A stretch of 64,000 nucleotides of DNA from Chitinophaga hostae (GCF_018224885.1 NZ_JAGTXB010000006.1:124001-188000), one strand, 5' to 3'. Numbered from the stretch's first letter, positions 25,670 to 34,832 are shown. The notes: generated by a model not told the origin, from the sequence alone. Program-made: numbers and translations.

Positions 25670-26536
25670 ATGCTGAAACCTCTTTTATATCCTCAATACT
25701 TCATTTTCTTTTTGCTGTTGTCGGCTGGTTGTCTGTATGGTAACCGGGTATCGGGGCAAAATGAGCTGCAATATGTGGGAGAGCTGGGATTGTCGGTGGG
25801 AGGGGCCCAATATTTCGGGGATCTGAACACCCGTGGCGCCCTGAATACCATGAAACCTGCTGTGGGTATATATTACCGGAAGTACATGAACGATTATGTG
25901 GGGATCCGCGCACACGGAAGATATATGCAGCTGGGCTATTCCGATGTGTATAACAAAAATGAGTTTCAAAACCGCCGTAACCTCAGTTTCAATACCAATT
26001 TATACGAATTATCCCTGCAGGGGGACTTTAATTTCTTCCGGTTTGAGCCTGGAAGCCTCTATGAGCGGTTTTCGCCCTATCTCACGGGGGGAGCCAGTAT
26101 TTTTTATTACAACCCATATACTTATCTTAACGGTGTGAAATATTTTTTACAGCCTTTGCGTACGGAAGGACAGGGTACCGCCTTATATCCCGAACGCAAG
26201 CCATATAGCCTGGTATCATATGCCTGGCTGATCGGATGGGGCTTTAAATATAATATTTCAAGAAAAGTGAATGTAGGTCTGGAGGCCTTATATCGTTTCA
26301 CTCAAACAGATTACCTGGACGACGTGAGTACCACTTATGCGGGTACAGCTGCTTTCCCTGAGCTGCCTAACGGACAGCCTTCGATAGCGTCGCAATTGCA
26401 GGACAGGTCTGGGGTAAAGGGGACGCCTATAGGGGTAATGGGCCGGCAGCGCGGAAACAGCCGGGATAAGGATCAGTTTTTGACGATTGAGTTGACAATC
26501 AGTATTCTTTTTACTTCTTACAACTGTAAATTTTAA
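25670..26536 (+). CDS. PorG-like outer membrane protein (DUF6089 family)
   Basis: 288 residues with a signal peptide (YFIFFLLLSAGCLYG, cleavage probably before QNELQ). The mature protein starts with the characteristic ELGLSVGGAQYFGDLN and continues as a small beta barrel with KPAVGIYYRKYMNDYVGIRA and a C-terminal ELTISILFTSYNCKF strand. The family includes PorG, a component of the type IX secretion system of Porphyromonas gingivalis, and the gene commonly lies between nadK and uppS/bamA in Bacteroidota, as it does here. A role in type IX secretion is likely by family and synteny but I see no other T9SS gene in the window. Confidence 0.78.
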   Translation: MLKPLLYPQYFIFFLLLSAGCLYGNRVSGQNELQYVGELGLSVGGAQYFGDLNTRGALNTMKPAVGIYYRKYMNDYVGIRAHGRYMQLGYSDVYNKNEFQNRRNLSFNTNLYELSLQGDFNFFRFEPGSLYERFSPYLTGGASIFYYNPYTYLNGVKYFLQPLRTEGQGTALYPERKPYSLVSYAWLIGWGFKYNISRKVNVGLEALYRFTQTDYLDDVSTTYAGTAAFPELPNGQPSIASQLQDRSGVKGTPIGVMGRQRGNSRDKDQFLTIELTISILFTSYNCKF

Positions 26537-26698
26537 TTTACAGAGAAAATACTTTCTGCCGGCGGGCTTTCTATACCTGCGAACCGCCCGGATAGGTCTC
26601 CGAAATTGCTAAAATCCCCACTGGTATTGAATTCGCTGTTAAAACTACGTTAAAACAACTTATTGGGCTTTGCCAAAAAAGTCATTACTCTATTTTTG

Positions 26699-26755
26699 TA
26701 TCTTTGCACCCTTTTAGTAAATCTGTTATAATCTGTTATAATACGCCTGACACAA
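26699..26755 (+). promoter_or_regulatory. Promoter -7 box and tandem repeat in the uppS leader
   Basis: TATCTTTG (26699-26706) matches TAnnTTTG. The leader between it and the uppS ATG at 26756 contains two exact tandem copies of ATCTGTTATA (26721-26730 and 26731-26740). The downstream genes uppS, bamA, skp and skp are closely spaced and probably depend on this promoter. Confidence 0.5.
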
Positions 26756-27517
26756 ATGAGCTTGAAGGATAAATTGGACTTACAACGGTTACCGCGCCAT
26801 ATAGCCATTATTATGGACGGGAACGGCCGTTGGGCAAAGGAGCGGGGACAAGACAGGCTGTACGGGCACCACGAAGGGGTAGAAAGTGTGCGCAATATAG
26901 TGGAGACCTGTGCAGAACTTGGAATAGGTTATCTGACCCTATACGCGTTTTCAACCGAAAACTGGGATCGCCCGGTTTATGAAGTTAATGGCATAATGGA
27001 ACTGCTCGTAAACACTATCCGCATGGAAGTGAATACGTTATCAAAAAATAATATCCGTTTGAGTGTAATAGGCGACATGGACATGTTGCCTCCCCAGGCT
27101 CAACGGGAAATGGAAGAGGCTATTGCGCTTACCAGCCAGAATACCGGCCTCAATCTCATTATGGCGCTCAGCTACAGTGCAAGGTGGGAAATCGTGAATG
27201 CAGCCAGGAAAATAGCCCTGGATGTAAAGAATGGAGCCCTGGACCCGGCAGCTGTTACGCCTGAAGTATGGGAGAAATATCTCTGTACCGCCGGCCTGCC
27301 GGACCCTGAATTAATGATTCGTACCAGTGGAGAATGCAGGATCAGTAACTTCCTACTATATCAATTGGCCTACGCGGAACTGTACTTTACAGAAACCCGT
27401 TGGCCGGATTTCCGCAATGAACATCTTTACCAAGCCATCTTAAATTACCAAACCAGAGAACGGCGCTTTGGCAAAACAAGCGAACAAATTCAGCAGAATG
27501 AAGAAATTATTTCCTAA
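26756..27517 (+). CDS. uppS: Undecaprenyl-diphosphate synthase / isoprenyl transferase
   Basis: 253 residues. The enzyme adds isopentenyl units in cis to farnesyl diphosphate, giving the undecaprenyl carrier for peptidoglycan and O-antigen synthesis. Motifs are HIAIIMDGNGRWAKERG (catalytic aspartate, residues about 15-31), GHHEGVESVRNIVETC, TLYAFSTENWDRP, and LMIRTSGECRISNFLLYQ. In the last motif the usual G-E-x-R-x-S-N-F is complete. The bamA start codon lies inside its 3' end (20-base overlap), so uppS and bamA are translationally coupled. Confidence 0.96.
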   Translation: MSLKDKLDLQRLPRHIAIIMDGNGRWAKERGQDRLYGHHEGVESVRNIVETCAELGIGYLTLYAFSTENWDRPVYEVNGIMELLVNTIRMEVNTLSKNNIRLSVIGDMDMLPPQAQREMEEAIALTSQNTGLNLIMALSYSARWEIVNAARKIALDVKNGALDPAAVTPEVWEKYLCTAGLPDPELMIRTSGECRISNFLLYQLAYAELYFTETRWPDFRNEHLYQAILNYQTRERRFGKTSEQIQQNEEIIS

Positions 27518-30254
27518 GGGCCTTCTGGCTATAGCATTATGTTGCAGTGCAGGCATTCGTGTATCCGCTCAGCAAAAAGATACCGTGCCCCCTACACAGC
27601 CTCCTGCTAACCCGCCGGCAGTTGCTCCGATTAATATGGGTGTTCCGCAACAGTACGAAATTGCCGATATTACCGTTGCCGGTACCCAATACCTGGATAA
27701 GACCCTGCTGCTGTCGCTTTCCGGCCTCAGCGTGGGCGATAAGGTAACCTATCCGGGGGGAGATCAGTTTACCAAGGCCATCCAAAGCCTCTGGTCGCAA
27801 AGACTGTTTGCCGATGTAACCATTTATGTGACTAAAATTGAAGACAATAAGATCTGGCTGGAAATAGGATTAACGGAAATGCCCCGTATGTCCTCATTCT
27901 CCTTCAAAGGAATTAAAAAAACCGAAGCAGACGATATTGCTACCAAAGCCGGTTTGCGCAAAGGTTCCGTGATCACCCAGGCACTGAAACAAAACGTAAT
28001 AGGGGTAGTTCATAAATTTTATGCTGACAAGGGATTTGGTAATGCTACCGTAAAAATCGAGGAAAGAGTCGATAGCGGACAGGTAAACTCCCGCCAGGTG
28101 GTGTTTAACGTGACCAAAGGAAGTAAAGTTCGTACCGAAAATATCAATATCGTAGGTAACTACAACATTGCCGATGGCAAAATCAAGAAGAAGATGAAAG
28201 GAACAAAGGAACGTTCCCGCTTCACCCTTCATCCTGATATTGAACATGTATATGTGGATTCCCTGGCAGAAGCAGACGACTTCTGGCAAACATACGGCTT
28301 CCTGCAGCCCACAAGGGCGCTCGAGAAGCTGGATCCTTATTTCCGCTTTAAACTGTTCAGCTCTGCCAAGTTTAACGAAAACAAATACCTGGAAGATAAA
28401 GGTAAAGTGGTAGGCCTCTACAACTCCAGGGGGTATCGTGATGCCGTTATCGTAAAAGATACGGTGTATAAAACCCGTTCCCAGAATCTGAATATCGATA
28501 TGCAGATTTCTGAAGGAAAGAAATACTATTTCGGTGATATTACCTGGAAAGGAAATACCCGCTATTCCGACTCCGTACTGACACGTATCCTTGGTATCAA
28601 GAAAGGAGATGTGTATAACCTGGAACTGCTCGAAAAAAGAATCGGTAAACAAATGTCGCAGGAAGGCGGCGATATCAGTGGTTACTACATGGACTACGGC
28701 TATCTCTTCTTCCAGATTGATCCGGTGGAAATCGGGATCCGCGGCGACACCATCGATTACGAAATCCGTTTACGTGAAGGTCCGCAGGCTACCATTAAGG
28801 AAGTACGCATTGCCGGTAACGAAAAAACAAATGAACACGTTATCCGCCGTGAGCTGCGCACCATACCAGGTGAAAAATTCAGCCGCCAGGATCTGATCCG
28901 TTCCAACCGTGAAATTGCCAACCTCGGCTTCTTCAACCCGGAAAAGATCGGTATGAACCCTGTGCCAAACGTACAGGATGGTACCGTGGATATTGACTAT
29001 ACTGTAGAAGAAAAAGCCAATGACCAGCTGGAACTGTCGGCAGGTTGGGGTGGTTATATCGGTTTAACCGGTACCCTCGGCGTAACCTTTAATAACTTCT
29101 CCCTCCGTAACATTTTCCGGAAAGAAACCTGGGATCCGTTACCAAGCGGAGACGGACAAAAATTGTCTGTTCGTATTTCCTCCAATGGTAAAGCTTACCG
29201 TTCCTATAACTTCTCCTTCACTGAGCCATGGCTGGGAGGTAAGAAAAGAAACCAGTTTTCTGTGAGCTTCTATAGCAGCTATCAGAATCCATACGCTTAT
29301 AACGATTACTATAAATTACCGGGAGATACTTCCAGGTCTACAGACGGACACTTTAAAGTGTTAGGTGCTTCCGTATCGCTGGGTAAGCAGCTGAAATGGC
29401 CGGATGACTATTTCACCCTGATCTATTCCCTGAACTATCAACAGTACAAACTGAAGAACTATAACTATTTTGGTATTGCTGGTTTTGAAAACGGTACTTC
29501 CAATAACGTGAACGTTAAACTGACACTGGCCCGTTCTTCTGTGGATCAGCAGATCTTTCCGCGTAGTGGTTCCAACTTCATGTTATCTGCTCAGTATACG
29601 CCGCCATATTCCCTGTTTAATCCTGATAAGGATTACTCCAAGGAGCCGGCTTCCAAGCAGTTTAATTTTATCGAGTACCAGAAATACCGCTTTAACGCAG
29701 AATGGTATGTGCCTTTGAGTCGCCCGATGGGCAGCGACAACAAAACGTTTGTATTGAAAGTAGCTGCTAAATTTGGTTATATCGGCCGCTACAACAACCG
29801 CACAACGCTGTCGCCATTTGGCCGGTTTGAAATGGGGGGTGATGGTTTGAGTAACTTCGCTATCTACGATCGTGATATCATCTCCCAGAGAGGTTATCCG
29901 GTGTATTATACATCCGATCCGAGCATCAATCCTGAAAACGGTCAGCCTGCGAACTATTCCGGCTTTACCGTATTCAATAAGTTTGTGATGGAACTGCGGT
30001 ATCCGTTCAGCCTGAATCCCAGCTCCACGATCTTTGGTCTGGCCTTCCTGGAAGCAGCCAACGGTTACAAAGATCTGAATGAGTATAACCCGTTCAGGTT
30101 GCGTCGTTCTGCCGGTATCGGTATGCGTTTCTATCTGCCGATGTTCGGATTGCTTGGATTTGATTACGGTATTGGGTTTGACCGCCTGACGCCGGGTGGT
30201 GGTCTGAAAGACGCAGCGAAGTTTACCTTTATGCTCGGTTTCGAACCAGAATAA
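27498..30254 (+). CDS. bamA: Outer membrane protein assembly factor BamA
   Basis: 918 residues from the ATG at 27498 (a TTG at 27468 lies deeper in uppS). Signal peptide KGLLAIALCCSAGIRVSA, then a proline-rich linker, five POTRA-like repeats to about residue 500 (for example ITVAGTQYLDKTLLLSLSGL and VRIAGNEKTNEHVIRREL), then the Omp85 barrel. SQRGYPVY in the barrel corresponds to the conserved (V/I)RG(F/Y) loop that folds into the lumen. It inserts beta-barrel proteins into the outer membrane. Two Skp-like chaperone genes follow, the usual partner arrangement in Bacteroidota. Confidence 0.95.
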   Translation: MKKLFPKGLLAIALCCSAGIRVSAQQKDTVPPTQPPANPPAVAPINMGVPQQYEIADITVAGTQYLDKTLLLSLSGLSVGDKVTYPGGDQFTKAIQSLWSQRLFADVTIYVTKIEDNKIWLEIGLTEMPRMSSFSFKGIKKTEADDIATKAGLRKGSVITQALKQNVIGVVHKFYADKGFGNATVKIEERVDSGQVNSRQVVFNVTKGSKVRTENINIVGNYNIADGKIKKKMKGTKERSRFTLHPDIEHVYVDSLAEADDFWQTYGFLQPTRALEKLDPYFRFKLFSSAKFNENKYLEDKGKVVGLYNSRGYRDAVIVKDTVYKTRSQNLNIDMQISEGKKYYFGDITWKGNTRYSDSVLTRILGIKKGDVYNLELLEKRIGKQMSQEGGDISGYYMDYGYLFFQIDPVEIGIRGDTIDYEIRLREGPQATIKEVRIAGNEKTNEHVIRRELRTIPGEKFSRQDLIRSNREIANLGFFNPEKIGMNPVPNVQDGTVDIDYTVEEKANDQLELSAGWGGYIGLTGTLGVTFNNFSLRNIFRKETWDPLPSGDGQKLSVRISSNGKAYRSYNFSFTEPWLGGKKRNQFSVSFYSSYQNPYAYNDYYKLPGDTSRSTDGHFKVLGASVSLGKQLKWPDDYFTLIYSLNYQQYKLKNYNYFGIAGFENGTSNNVNVKLTLARSSVDQQIFPRSGSNFMLSAQYTPPYSLFNPDKDYSKEPASKQFNFIEYQKYRFNAEWYVPLSRPMGSDNKTFVLKVAAKFGYIGRYNNRTTLSPFGRFEMGGDGLSNFAIYDRDIISQRGYPVYYTSDPSINPENGQPANYSGFTVFNKFVMELRYPFSLNPSSTIFGLAFLEAANGYKDLNEYNPFRLRRSAGIGMRFYLPMFGLLGFDYGIGFDRLTPGGGLKDAAKFTFMLGFEPE

Positions 30255-30320
30255 TGTGAAAATAAATTATATATTGCAAGTTTAACCGTCGTTTGGTTTT
30301 GCAAAAAAATCTATTGTAGC

Positions 30321-30836
30321 ATGAAGAAATTATTTATTACAGCCGCTATTGTATTGGCTATGGGCGGTGCAGCAAGTGCACAGCGCTATTGTGTGATAGA
30401 TACAAAATATATACTGGAAAGCATTCCTGAGTACAAGGAGTCGCAGAAAAAGCTGGATGCCGTTGCTGAACAGTGGCAGAAGGAAATTGACGCCAAATTC
30501 CAGGAAGTGGACAAAATGTATAAGTCCTATCAGGCCGAGCAGGTAATGCTGACAGAGGAACTGAAGCGGAAACGCGAGGATGAGATCGTGGCGAGGGAAA
30601 AAGAGGCAAAGGATTTGCAGAAGAAGCGTTTTGGTTACGAAGGGGATCTTTTCAAGAAAAGAGAAGAACTGGTAAAACCAATCCAGGACAAGATCTACAA
30701 TGCGGTACAGAAATTGTCTGCCAGCAGGATGTTTGACTTTGTACTGGACAAGGCCGCAGGTGCCACCGTTATTTTCTCTGATCCCAAGCTGGACAAGAGC
30801 GAAGAGATTCTAAAATCCCTTGGGGTGAAGAAATAA
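30321..30836 (+). CDS. OmpH/Skp-family periplasmic chaperone (first copy)
   Basis: 171 residues with a cleavable signal (MKKLFITAAIVLAMGGAASA, mature QRYCVIDTKY). The mature chain is mostly a long charged helical hairpin (residues about 45-115, rich in K and E), the tentacle of the Skp fold, followed by the C-terminal core strand ATVIFSDPKLDKSEEIL. Skp holds unfolded outer membrane proteins for delivery to BamA. It sits 66 bases after bamA and directly ahead of a second, related copy, typical for Bacteroidota. Confidence 0.88.
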   Translation: MKKLFITAAIVLAMGGAASAQRYCVIDTKYILESIPEYKESQKKLDAVAEQWQKEIDAKFQEVDKMYKSYQAEQVMLTEELKRKREDEIVAREKEAKDLQKKRFGYEGDLFKKREELVKPIQDKIYNAVQKLSASRMFDFVLDKAAGATVIFSDPKLDKSEEILKSLGVKK

Positions 30837-30893
30837 ACGTGTACCTATTTTTTAACTATAAGTATTTAAATTTTTTTAAACACAGACAACATC

Positions 30894-31403
30894 ATGAAGA
30901 AGTACGTAATTATTGCTTTTGTGGCGGTTACCGGTTTGTTCAGCGTGAATGCAATGGCACAATCCAAAGTAGCGCATATCAATGCACAGGCACTGGTAGC
31001 CAGCATGCCTGAAGCTAAGAAGGCAGAAACTGATCTGCAGACTTTTGCACAGAGCCTGGAAGCTGATGGAAAAGCATTGGTAGACGAGTATACAAAGAAA
31101 ATGAAGGACTTTGATGACAAGGCGGCCACTATGACCGACAACATAAAAGAAATCAAAGGTCGTGAAATCCAGGATGCACAGAAACGTATCCAGGACTACC
31201 GCGAAGCTGCTGAACAGAAAGTGCAGGCTAAACAGCAGGAACTGCTGAAACCTATCTACGATAAAGCCCGTAAAGCGATCGAAGATGTAGCGAAAGAAAA
31301 AGGTTATGGCTATGTGATCGACAGCTCTGCCGGTATGCTGCTGGTTTCTCCTGCTGCAGACGATATCCTGACTGCGGTGAAGACCAAACTGGGTGTTAAA
31401 TAG
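30894..31403 (+). CDS. OmpH/Skp-family periplasmic chaperone (second copy)
   Basis: 169 residues with signal peptide MKKYVIIAFVAVTGLFSVNA (mature region begins near MAQSKVAHIN). Core strands VAHINAQALVASMPEA and the C-terminal YVIDSSAGMLLVSPAADDI flank a long coiled-coil hairpin at about residues 50-120. It is similar in plan to the upstream copy but diverged, so the pair is an old duplication and may hold different clients or form mixed trimers (inference). A strong hairpin 17 bases after the stop ends the operon. Confidence 0.88.
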   Translation: MKKYVIIAFVAVTGLFSVNAMAQSKVAHINAQALVASMPEAKKAETDLQTFAQSLEADGKALVDEYTKKMKDFDDKAATMTDNIKEIKGREIQDAQKRIQDYREAAEQKVQAKQQELLKPIYDKARKAIEDVAKEKGYGYVIDSSAGMLLVSPAADDILTAVKTKLGVK

Positions 31404-31419
31404 TAAATGATTTTAATAT

Positions 31420-31462
31420 TAAAGGTGGAATGTGGCTCAGACTGCATTCCACCTTTATATTT
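31420..31462 (+). terminator. Intrinsic terminator of the bamA-skp operon
   Basis: TAAAGGTGGAATG at 31420-31432 pairs perfectly with CATTCCACCTTTA at 31445-31457 across a 12-base loop; AT-rich sequence follows (TATTTAAG). Confidence 0.8.
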
Positions 31463-31503
31463 AAGAAATTGTATTTTAATTTTACTTTCTAAATATTTTC
31501 TGC

Positions 31504-31511
31504 TACCTTTG
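31504..31511 (+). promoter_or_regulatory. -7 promoter box for rpmH-rnpA
   Basis: TACCTTTG matches TAnnTTTG exactly, 74 bases before the rpmH ATG. Upstream sequence is AT-rich; a TTG lies farther than the usual spacing, so the -33 element is uncertain. Confidence 0.5.
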
Positions 31512-31584
31512 CCTTCCGTTTTAAAAAACAGTATCCCTTAATTCGGGAGTTTTAGTATAGTACAGGTAAAAACAAAAAAAAGAA

Positions 31585-31740
31585 ATGAAACGTACTTTTC
31601 AACCGCATAACAGACGCAGAAAGAGCGTTCACGGCTTCAGAAAGAGAATGGAAACTGCTAATGGCCGTAAGGTATTGGCTTCCCGTAGAGCAAAAGGTCG
31701 TAAGAAGCTGACTGTTTCTGACGAGCGTAAGCTGAAATAA
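31585..31740 (+). CDS. rpmH: 50S ribosomal protein L34
   Basis: 51 residues beginning [20 protein letters not shown] and ending SDERKLK, with [19 protein letters not shown] in between. This is the full, highly conserved bacterial L34 (usual length 44-52 residues), nearly all basic. It is followed by rnpA and, after a repeat, yidD, the canonical order in most bacteria. An A-rich stretch (AAAACAAAAAAAAGAA) precedes the ATG. Confidence 0.97.
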   Translation: MKRTFQPHNRRRKSVHGFRKRMETANGRKVLASRRAKGRKKLTVSDERKLK

Positions 31741-31765
31741 TTATAGTAGCTAAATACTATTTGCC

Positions 31766-32143
31766 ATAAAAACTTATTCTTTTAAAAAGGAAGAAAGGTT
31801 AAAAAGCAGAAAACTTATTGAAACGCTTTTTCGTGAAGGAAAAGCGTTTTCTGTTTTTCCCTACCGGGTAGTGTACATGCCCCTCAAAGAGCCATGTAAA
31901 TACCCCGTGCAGGTAGGCTTTAGTGCCGCTACCCGCCGTTTTCCCCATGCGGTGGACCGTAACCGTATCAAACGCCTGGGCCGCGAAGCCTGGCGCCTGC
32001 AAAAGCAGGAATTGTATGATCACCTCCGGTCACAGTCCCGGCAACTGGCCGTTTTCCTCATTTATACCGACAAAAAAATAGCCCCGTTTTCTACCCTGCA
32101 AGACAAAATTTTGGTAATTTTAAAGAAGCTGCGGGAAGCATAA
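31766..32143 (+). CDS. rnpA: Ribonuclease P protein component, probably with a non-standard start codon
   Basis: The frame encodes a full RnpA of about 125 residues: KTYSFKKEERLKSRKLIETL, then a REGKAFSVFPYRVVYM stretch, FSAATRRFPHAVDRNRIKRL with the RNR motif, and a C-terminal helix. The protein binds the RNase P RNA for tRNA 5' processing. The in-frame stop at 31751-31753 lies close upstream, and no ATG, GTG or TTG exists in frame before a GTG at 31871, which would remove the conserved KKEERLKSRK segment. The best placed start is ATA at 31766 (ATA AAA ACT, where ATG AAA would be expected). The stop TAA belongs to the GCATAAAGC module of the next palindrome. Confidence 0.8.
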   Translation: MKTYSFKKEERLKSRKLIETLFREGKAFSVFPYRVVYMPLKEPCKYPVQVGFSAATRRFPHAVDRNRIKRLGREAWRLQKQELYDHLRSQSRQLAVFLIYTDKKIAPFSTLQDKILVILKKLREA

Positions 32144-32276
32144 AGCTGATGGCCAAAAGCCAAAAGCAAAAAGCTATTGCAGTGAATATGATGCCTGGAA
32201 GTGCACTTGTTGCAAAGTTTTTATTGTTTCTACTTCGCTGCAATAGCTTTTTGCTTTTGGCCTTCAGCTTTATGCT
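32137..32276. repeat. Mosaic palindrome between rnpA and yidD
   Basis: Left arm 32137-32186, right arm 32234-32276, about 47 bases of loop. Arms carry AGCATAAAGCTGA, GGCCAAAAGC, AAAAAGCTATTGCAG and GCGAA modules. They are near-identical except that the left arm has one extra 7-base unit (CCAAAAG). The element overlaps the rnpA stop codon and ends 20 bases before the yidD start. Confidence 0.85.
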
Positions 32277-32295
32277 TTCTTAAAATATCGTTTAT

Positions 32296-32526
32296 ATGAA
32301 TCGTGTAGTGCGCTGGTTGAGTTATCCTTTTATTTTCCTGATTAAGATCTATCAATGGTTTATTTCGCCCCTGCTGGGCAGTAAATGTCGTTATACACCC
32401 ACCTGTTCCCAGTATGGACTGGAAGCACTTAAAAAATATGGCCCTTTCAAAGGCGGCTATCTCACCATAAAGCGTATATTGTCATGCCATCCCTGGGGTG
32501 GGCATGGATATGACCCGGTTCCCTGA
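32296..32526 (+). CDS. yidD: Membrane protein insertion efficiency factor YidD
   Basis: 76 residues, a complete YidD. The hydrophobic amphipathic N-terminus ([17 protein letters not shown]) is followed by [20 protein letters not shown], containing the conserved cysteines, and [20 protein letters not shown], all hallmarks of the family. It assists YidC-dependent inner membrane insertion and is normally encoded with rpmH and rnpA, as here. YidC itself is not in the window. Confidence 0.95.
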   Translation: MNRVVRWLSYPFIFLIKIYQWFISPLLGSKCRYTPTCSQYGLEALKKYGPFKGGYLTIKRILSCHPWGGHGYDPVP

Positions 32527-32574
32527 GTAAATAACCGGTTGCTAACTTTAATCGTTCATCTTATACATTCTTGC

Positions 32575-34248
32575 ATGCGTGCGTTTTTTAATAAAAGAAA
32601 GAAACTGACAGCAGCGCTGCTGTTGCTGATTACAGCAGCAGGCATCTTTGCTTTCAATGAAAATGATAAGTACTTCCAGATTGCCAAAAACCTGGACATC
32701 TTCGCGGCTTTCTACCGGGAACTGAATACTTATTACGTGGATGATCTTCCGCCGGAAAAGGTGATGCGCAAAGGCATTGAGGCAATGCTGGAGGAAACCG
32801 ATCCATTTACCGATTTCGTTTCAGAAGAAAATCTGGATGACCTCAAATTTATGGCTACGGGCAAATATGGTGGTGTAGGCGCCTCTATTAACACCAATGG
32901 AGAATGGACATCCATCACCGATGTATACGAAGGCAGCCCCATGGACAAAGCAGGCGTAAAGCCAGGCGATATTATTGTAAGCATGGATGGTAAATCCACC
33001 AAAAATGTAGCCCAGGAAGACGTGAGCCGGCAGCTGAAAGGCGCCGCAGGCACACCGCTGGACATGGTATTCAGAAACCCCGTTACCGGTGCGGAAACAT
33101 CCAAAAAGATCATCCGCGATGAAATCAATGTAAAAGCAGTCAGCTATGCCGGGATATTGAAAAATGATATCGGCTATATCAAAATGACGCAATTCACCGA
33201 AAACAGCGGTGTAATGGTACGCAGGGCAGTAGAACAGCTCAAACAAAGTAACCCTGCACTGAAAGGGATGATACTGGATCTCCGCGGCAACCCCGGCGGT
33301 TTGCTGGATGAAGCCGTAGTGGTATCCAATATCTTTGTAGATAAAAATAAACTGATCGTCAGCACCCGCGGGAAAGTAAAAAACTGGGACCGTAACTACG
33401 AAACATCCGATCAGCCGGTAGATGTGCATCTGCCCCTGGCCGTACTCACCAACCATTCCTCTGCCTCCGCGTCTGAAATTGTAGCCGGCAGCATACAGGA
33501 CCTGGATCGTGGCCTGGTAATAGGGCAACGCTCCTACGGCAAAGGACTGGTACAAACTACCCGCCAGCTGCCTTATAACACCAAGCTGAAAGTAACTACC
33601 GCTAAATATTATACACCCAGTGGCCGTTGCATACAGGCCATCGACTACTCACACCGCAACGACGACGGTAGCGTGGACTATGTACCGGACTCCCTGCGTA
33701 AATCATTCACCACCACCGGCGGCCGCGCAGTGAAAGACGGCGGCGGTATTGAGCCGGATGCAAAAGTAGAACCTACCTATATCAGCCAGGTGGCTATTAC
33801 CCTGCTCCGTAAGCAATTTATTTTTGATTACGCTACCAGCTATTATTACAGCCATCCGAGAATTGCGGCAGCAGCTACCTTTGCGCTGACAGACAGCGAG
33901 TTCTCCGATTTTGAACGCTACCTCGATAACAAGGACTACAGCTATAAAACCAGGAGTGAGGAAGCATTGGATTCCTTTAAAAGCACCGCTAAAAAAGAAA
34001 AATATTATGATGCGGTAGCCAAAGAACTGGAAACGCTGGAAGCTAAAATGAAGCATGATAAGAAGCAGGACCTGCTGAAAAATAAAGAAGAAATAAAACG
34101 TTTGCTGGAAGAAGAAATCGTGAACCGTTACTACCTGCAAAAAGGCAGGATTATCAAATCACTGGAATGGGATAATGAAGTAAATACAGCAGCAGATATC
34201 CTGCACAGCCAGGCAAAATATAAACAGCTGCTGGCAGCAGCCAAATAA
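32575..34248 (+). CDS. S41-family carboxyl-terminal processing protease with PDZ domain
   Basis: 557 residues from the ATG at 32575 (a TTG at 32539 is also in frame). An N-terminal membrane or signal segment (LTAALLLLITAAGIFAF), then a helical region, a PDZ domain near residues 85-165 (GVGASINT, SPMDKAGVKPGDIIVSMDG), and the S41 catalytic core. GYIKMTQF and LDLRGNPGGLLDEAV are conserved; the serine in SSASASEIVAGSI and lysine in GQRSYGKGLVQT form the expected catalytic dyad. The C-terminal 130 residues are charged and helical. It likely trims or degrades periplasmic proteins from their C-termini. Confidence 0.92.
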   Translation: MRAFFNKRKKLTAALLLLITAAGIFAFNENDKYFQIAKNLDIFAAFYRELNTYYVDDLPPEKVMRKGIEAMLEETDPFTDFVSEENLDDLKFMATGKYGGVGASINTNGEWTSITDVYEGSPMDKAGVKPGDIIVSMDGKSTKNVAQEDVSRQLKGAAGTPLDMVFRNPVTGAETSKKIIRDEINVKAVSYAGILKNDIGYIKMTQFTENSGVMVRRAVEQLKQSNPALKGMILDLRGNPGGLLDEAVVVSNIFVDKNKLIVSTRGKVKNWDRNYETSDQPVDVHLPLAVLTNHSSASASEIVAGSIQDLDRGLVIGQRSYGKGLVQTTRQLPYNTKLKVTTAKYYTPSGRCIQAIDYSHRNDDGSVDYVPDSLRKSFTTTGGRAVKDGGGIEPDAKVEPTYISQVAITLLRKQFIFDYATSYYYSHPRIAAAATFALTDSEFSDFERYLDNKDYSYKTRSEEALDSFKSTAKKEKYYDAVAKELETLEAKMKHDKKQDLLKNKEEIKRLLEEEIVNRYYLQKGRIIKSLEWDNEVNTAADILHSQAKYKQLLAAAK

Positions 34249-34286
34249 AAGATTTAATCACTTTTTTCTATCAAAAGATATAGTGC

Positions 34287-34832
34287 TTGAAGCATTTAAC
34301 AGATCCTGAACTGATAGTGTTATTAAGAGAAGATGACGAGGGGGCTTTCAGGGAAATTTATGAACGCTACTGGAAGGTCCTGTATCAACAGGCATTGAAA
34401 AAGCTCGCTACTACTGAAGAAGTGAGGGATATCATCCAGGAAATTTTCTTCTCGTTATGGAAGTCACGGCAGGTACTGATGCTCCGGGAAACGCTCCCTC
34501 AGTATCTGCATACCTCCCTGCGCTATAAAATTATAGATTACTACCGGTTGCGCAGTGTGCGGGGCCGGTACTACGATACGTTACTTCAGGAGGAAGAAAT
34601 ACAGTCTCCCGAGGTGAGTGAACAATTACATTACCAGCAGTTAAATAAACTGGTAGAAGAAGAAATAAGACAGATGCCTGCTAAAATGCAGGAAGTATTT
34701 GTGCTCAGCCGTGATCATAATCTGAATGCGGTAGAAATAGCCCGGAAACTATCTTTATCTCACCAAACGGTACGTAACCAAATCAGCACGGCGCTGAAAA
34801 GGATCCGCAAAAGGCTGGATAAGACCCTGTGA
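34287..34832 (+). CDS. ECF-type RNA polymerase sigma factor
   Basis: 181 residues starting with TTG at 34287; the resulting MKHLTDPELIVLLREDDEGA is exactly where this family begins and no ATG fits. Region 2 (AFREIYERYWKVLYQQALKK, then DIIQEIFFSLW) and region 4 (MPAKMQEVFVLSRDHNLNAV followed by an HTH ending SHQTVRNQIS) are both present. It should transcribe the downstream SusC/SusD genes when released by the FecR-type anti-sigma factor. The stop codon overlaps the GTG start of the fecR frame. Confidence 0.93.
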   Translation: MKHLTDPELIVLLREDDEGAFREIYERYWKVLYQQALKKLATTEEVRDIIQEIFFSLWKSRQVLMLRETLPQYLHTSLRYKIIDYYRLRSVRGRYYDTLLQEEEIQSPEVSEQLHYQQLNKLVEEEIRQMPAKMQEVFVLSRDHNLNAVEIARKLSLSHQTVRNQISTALKRIRKRLDKTL

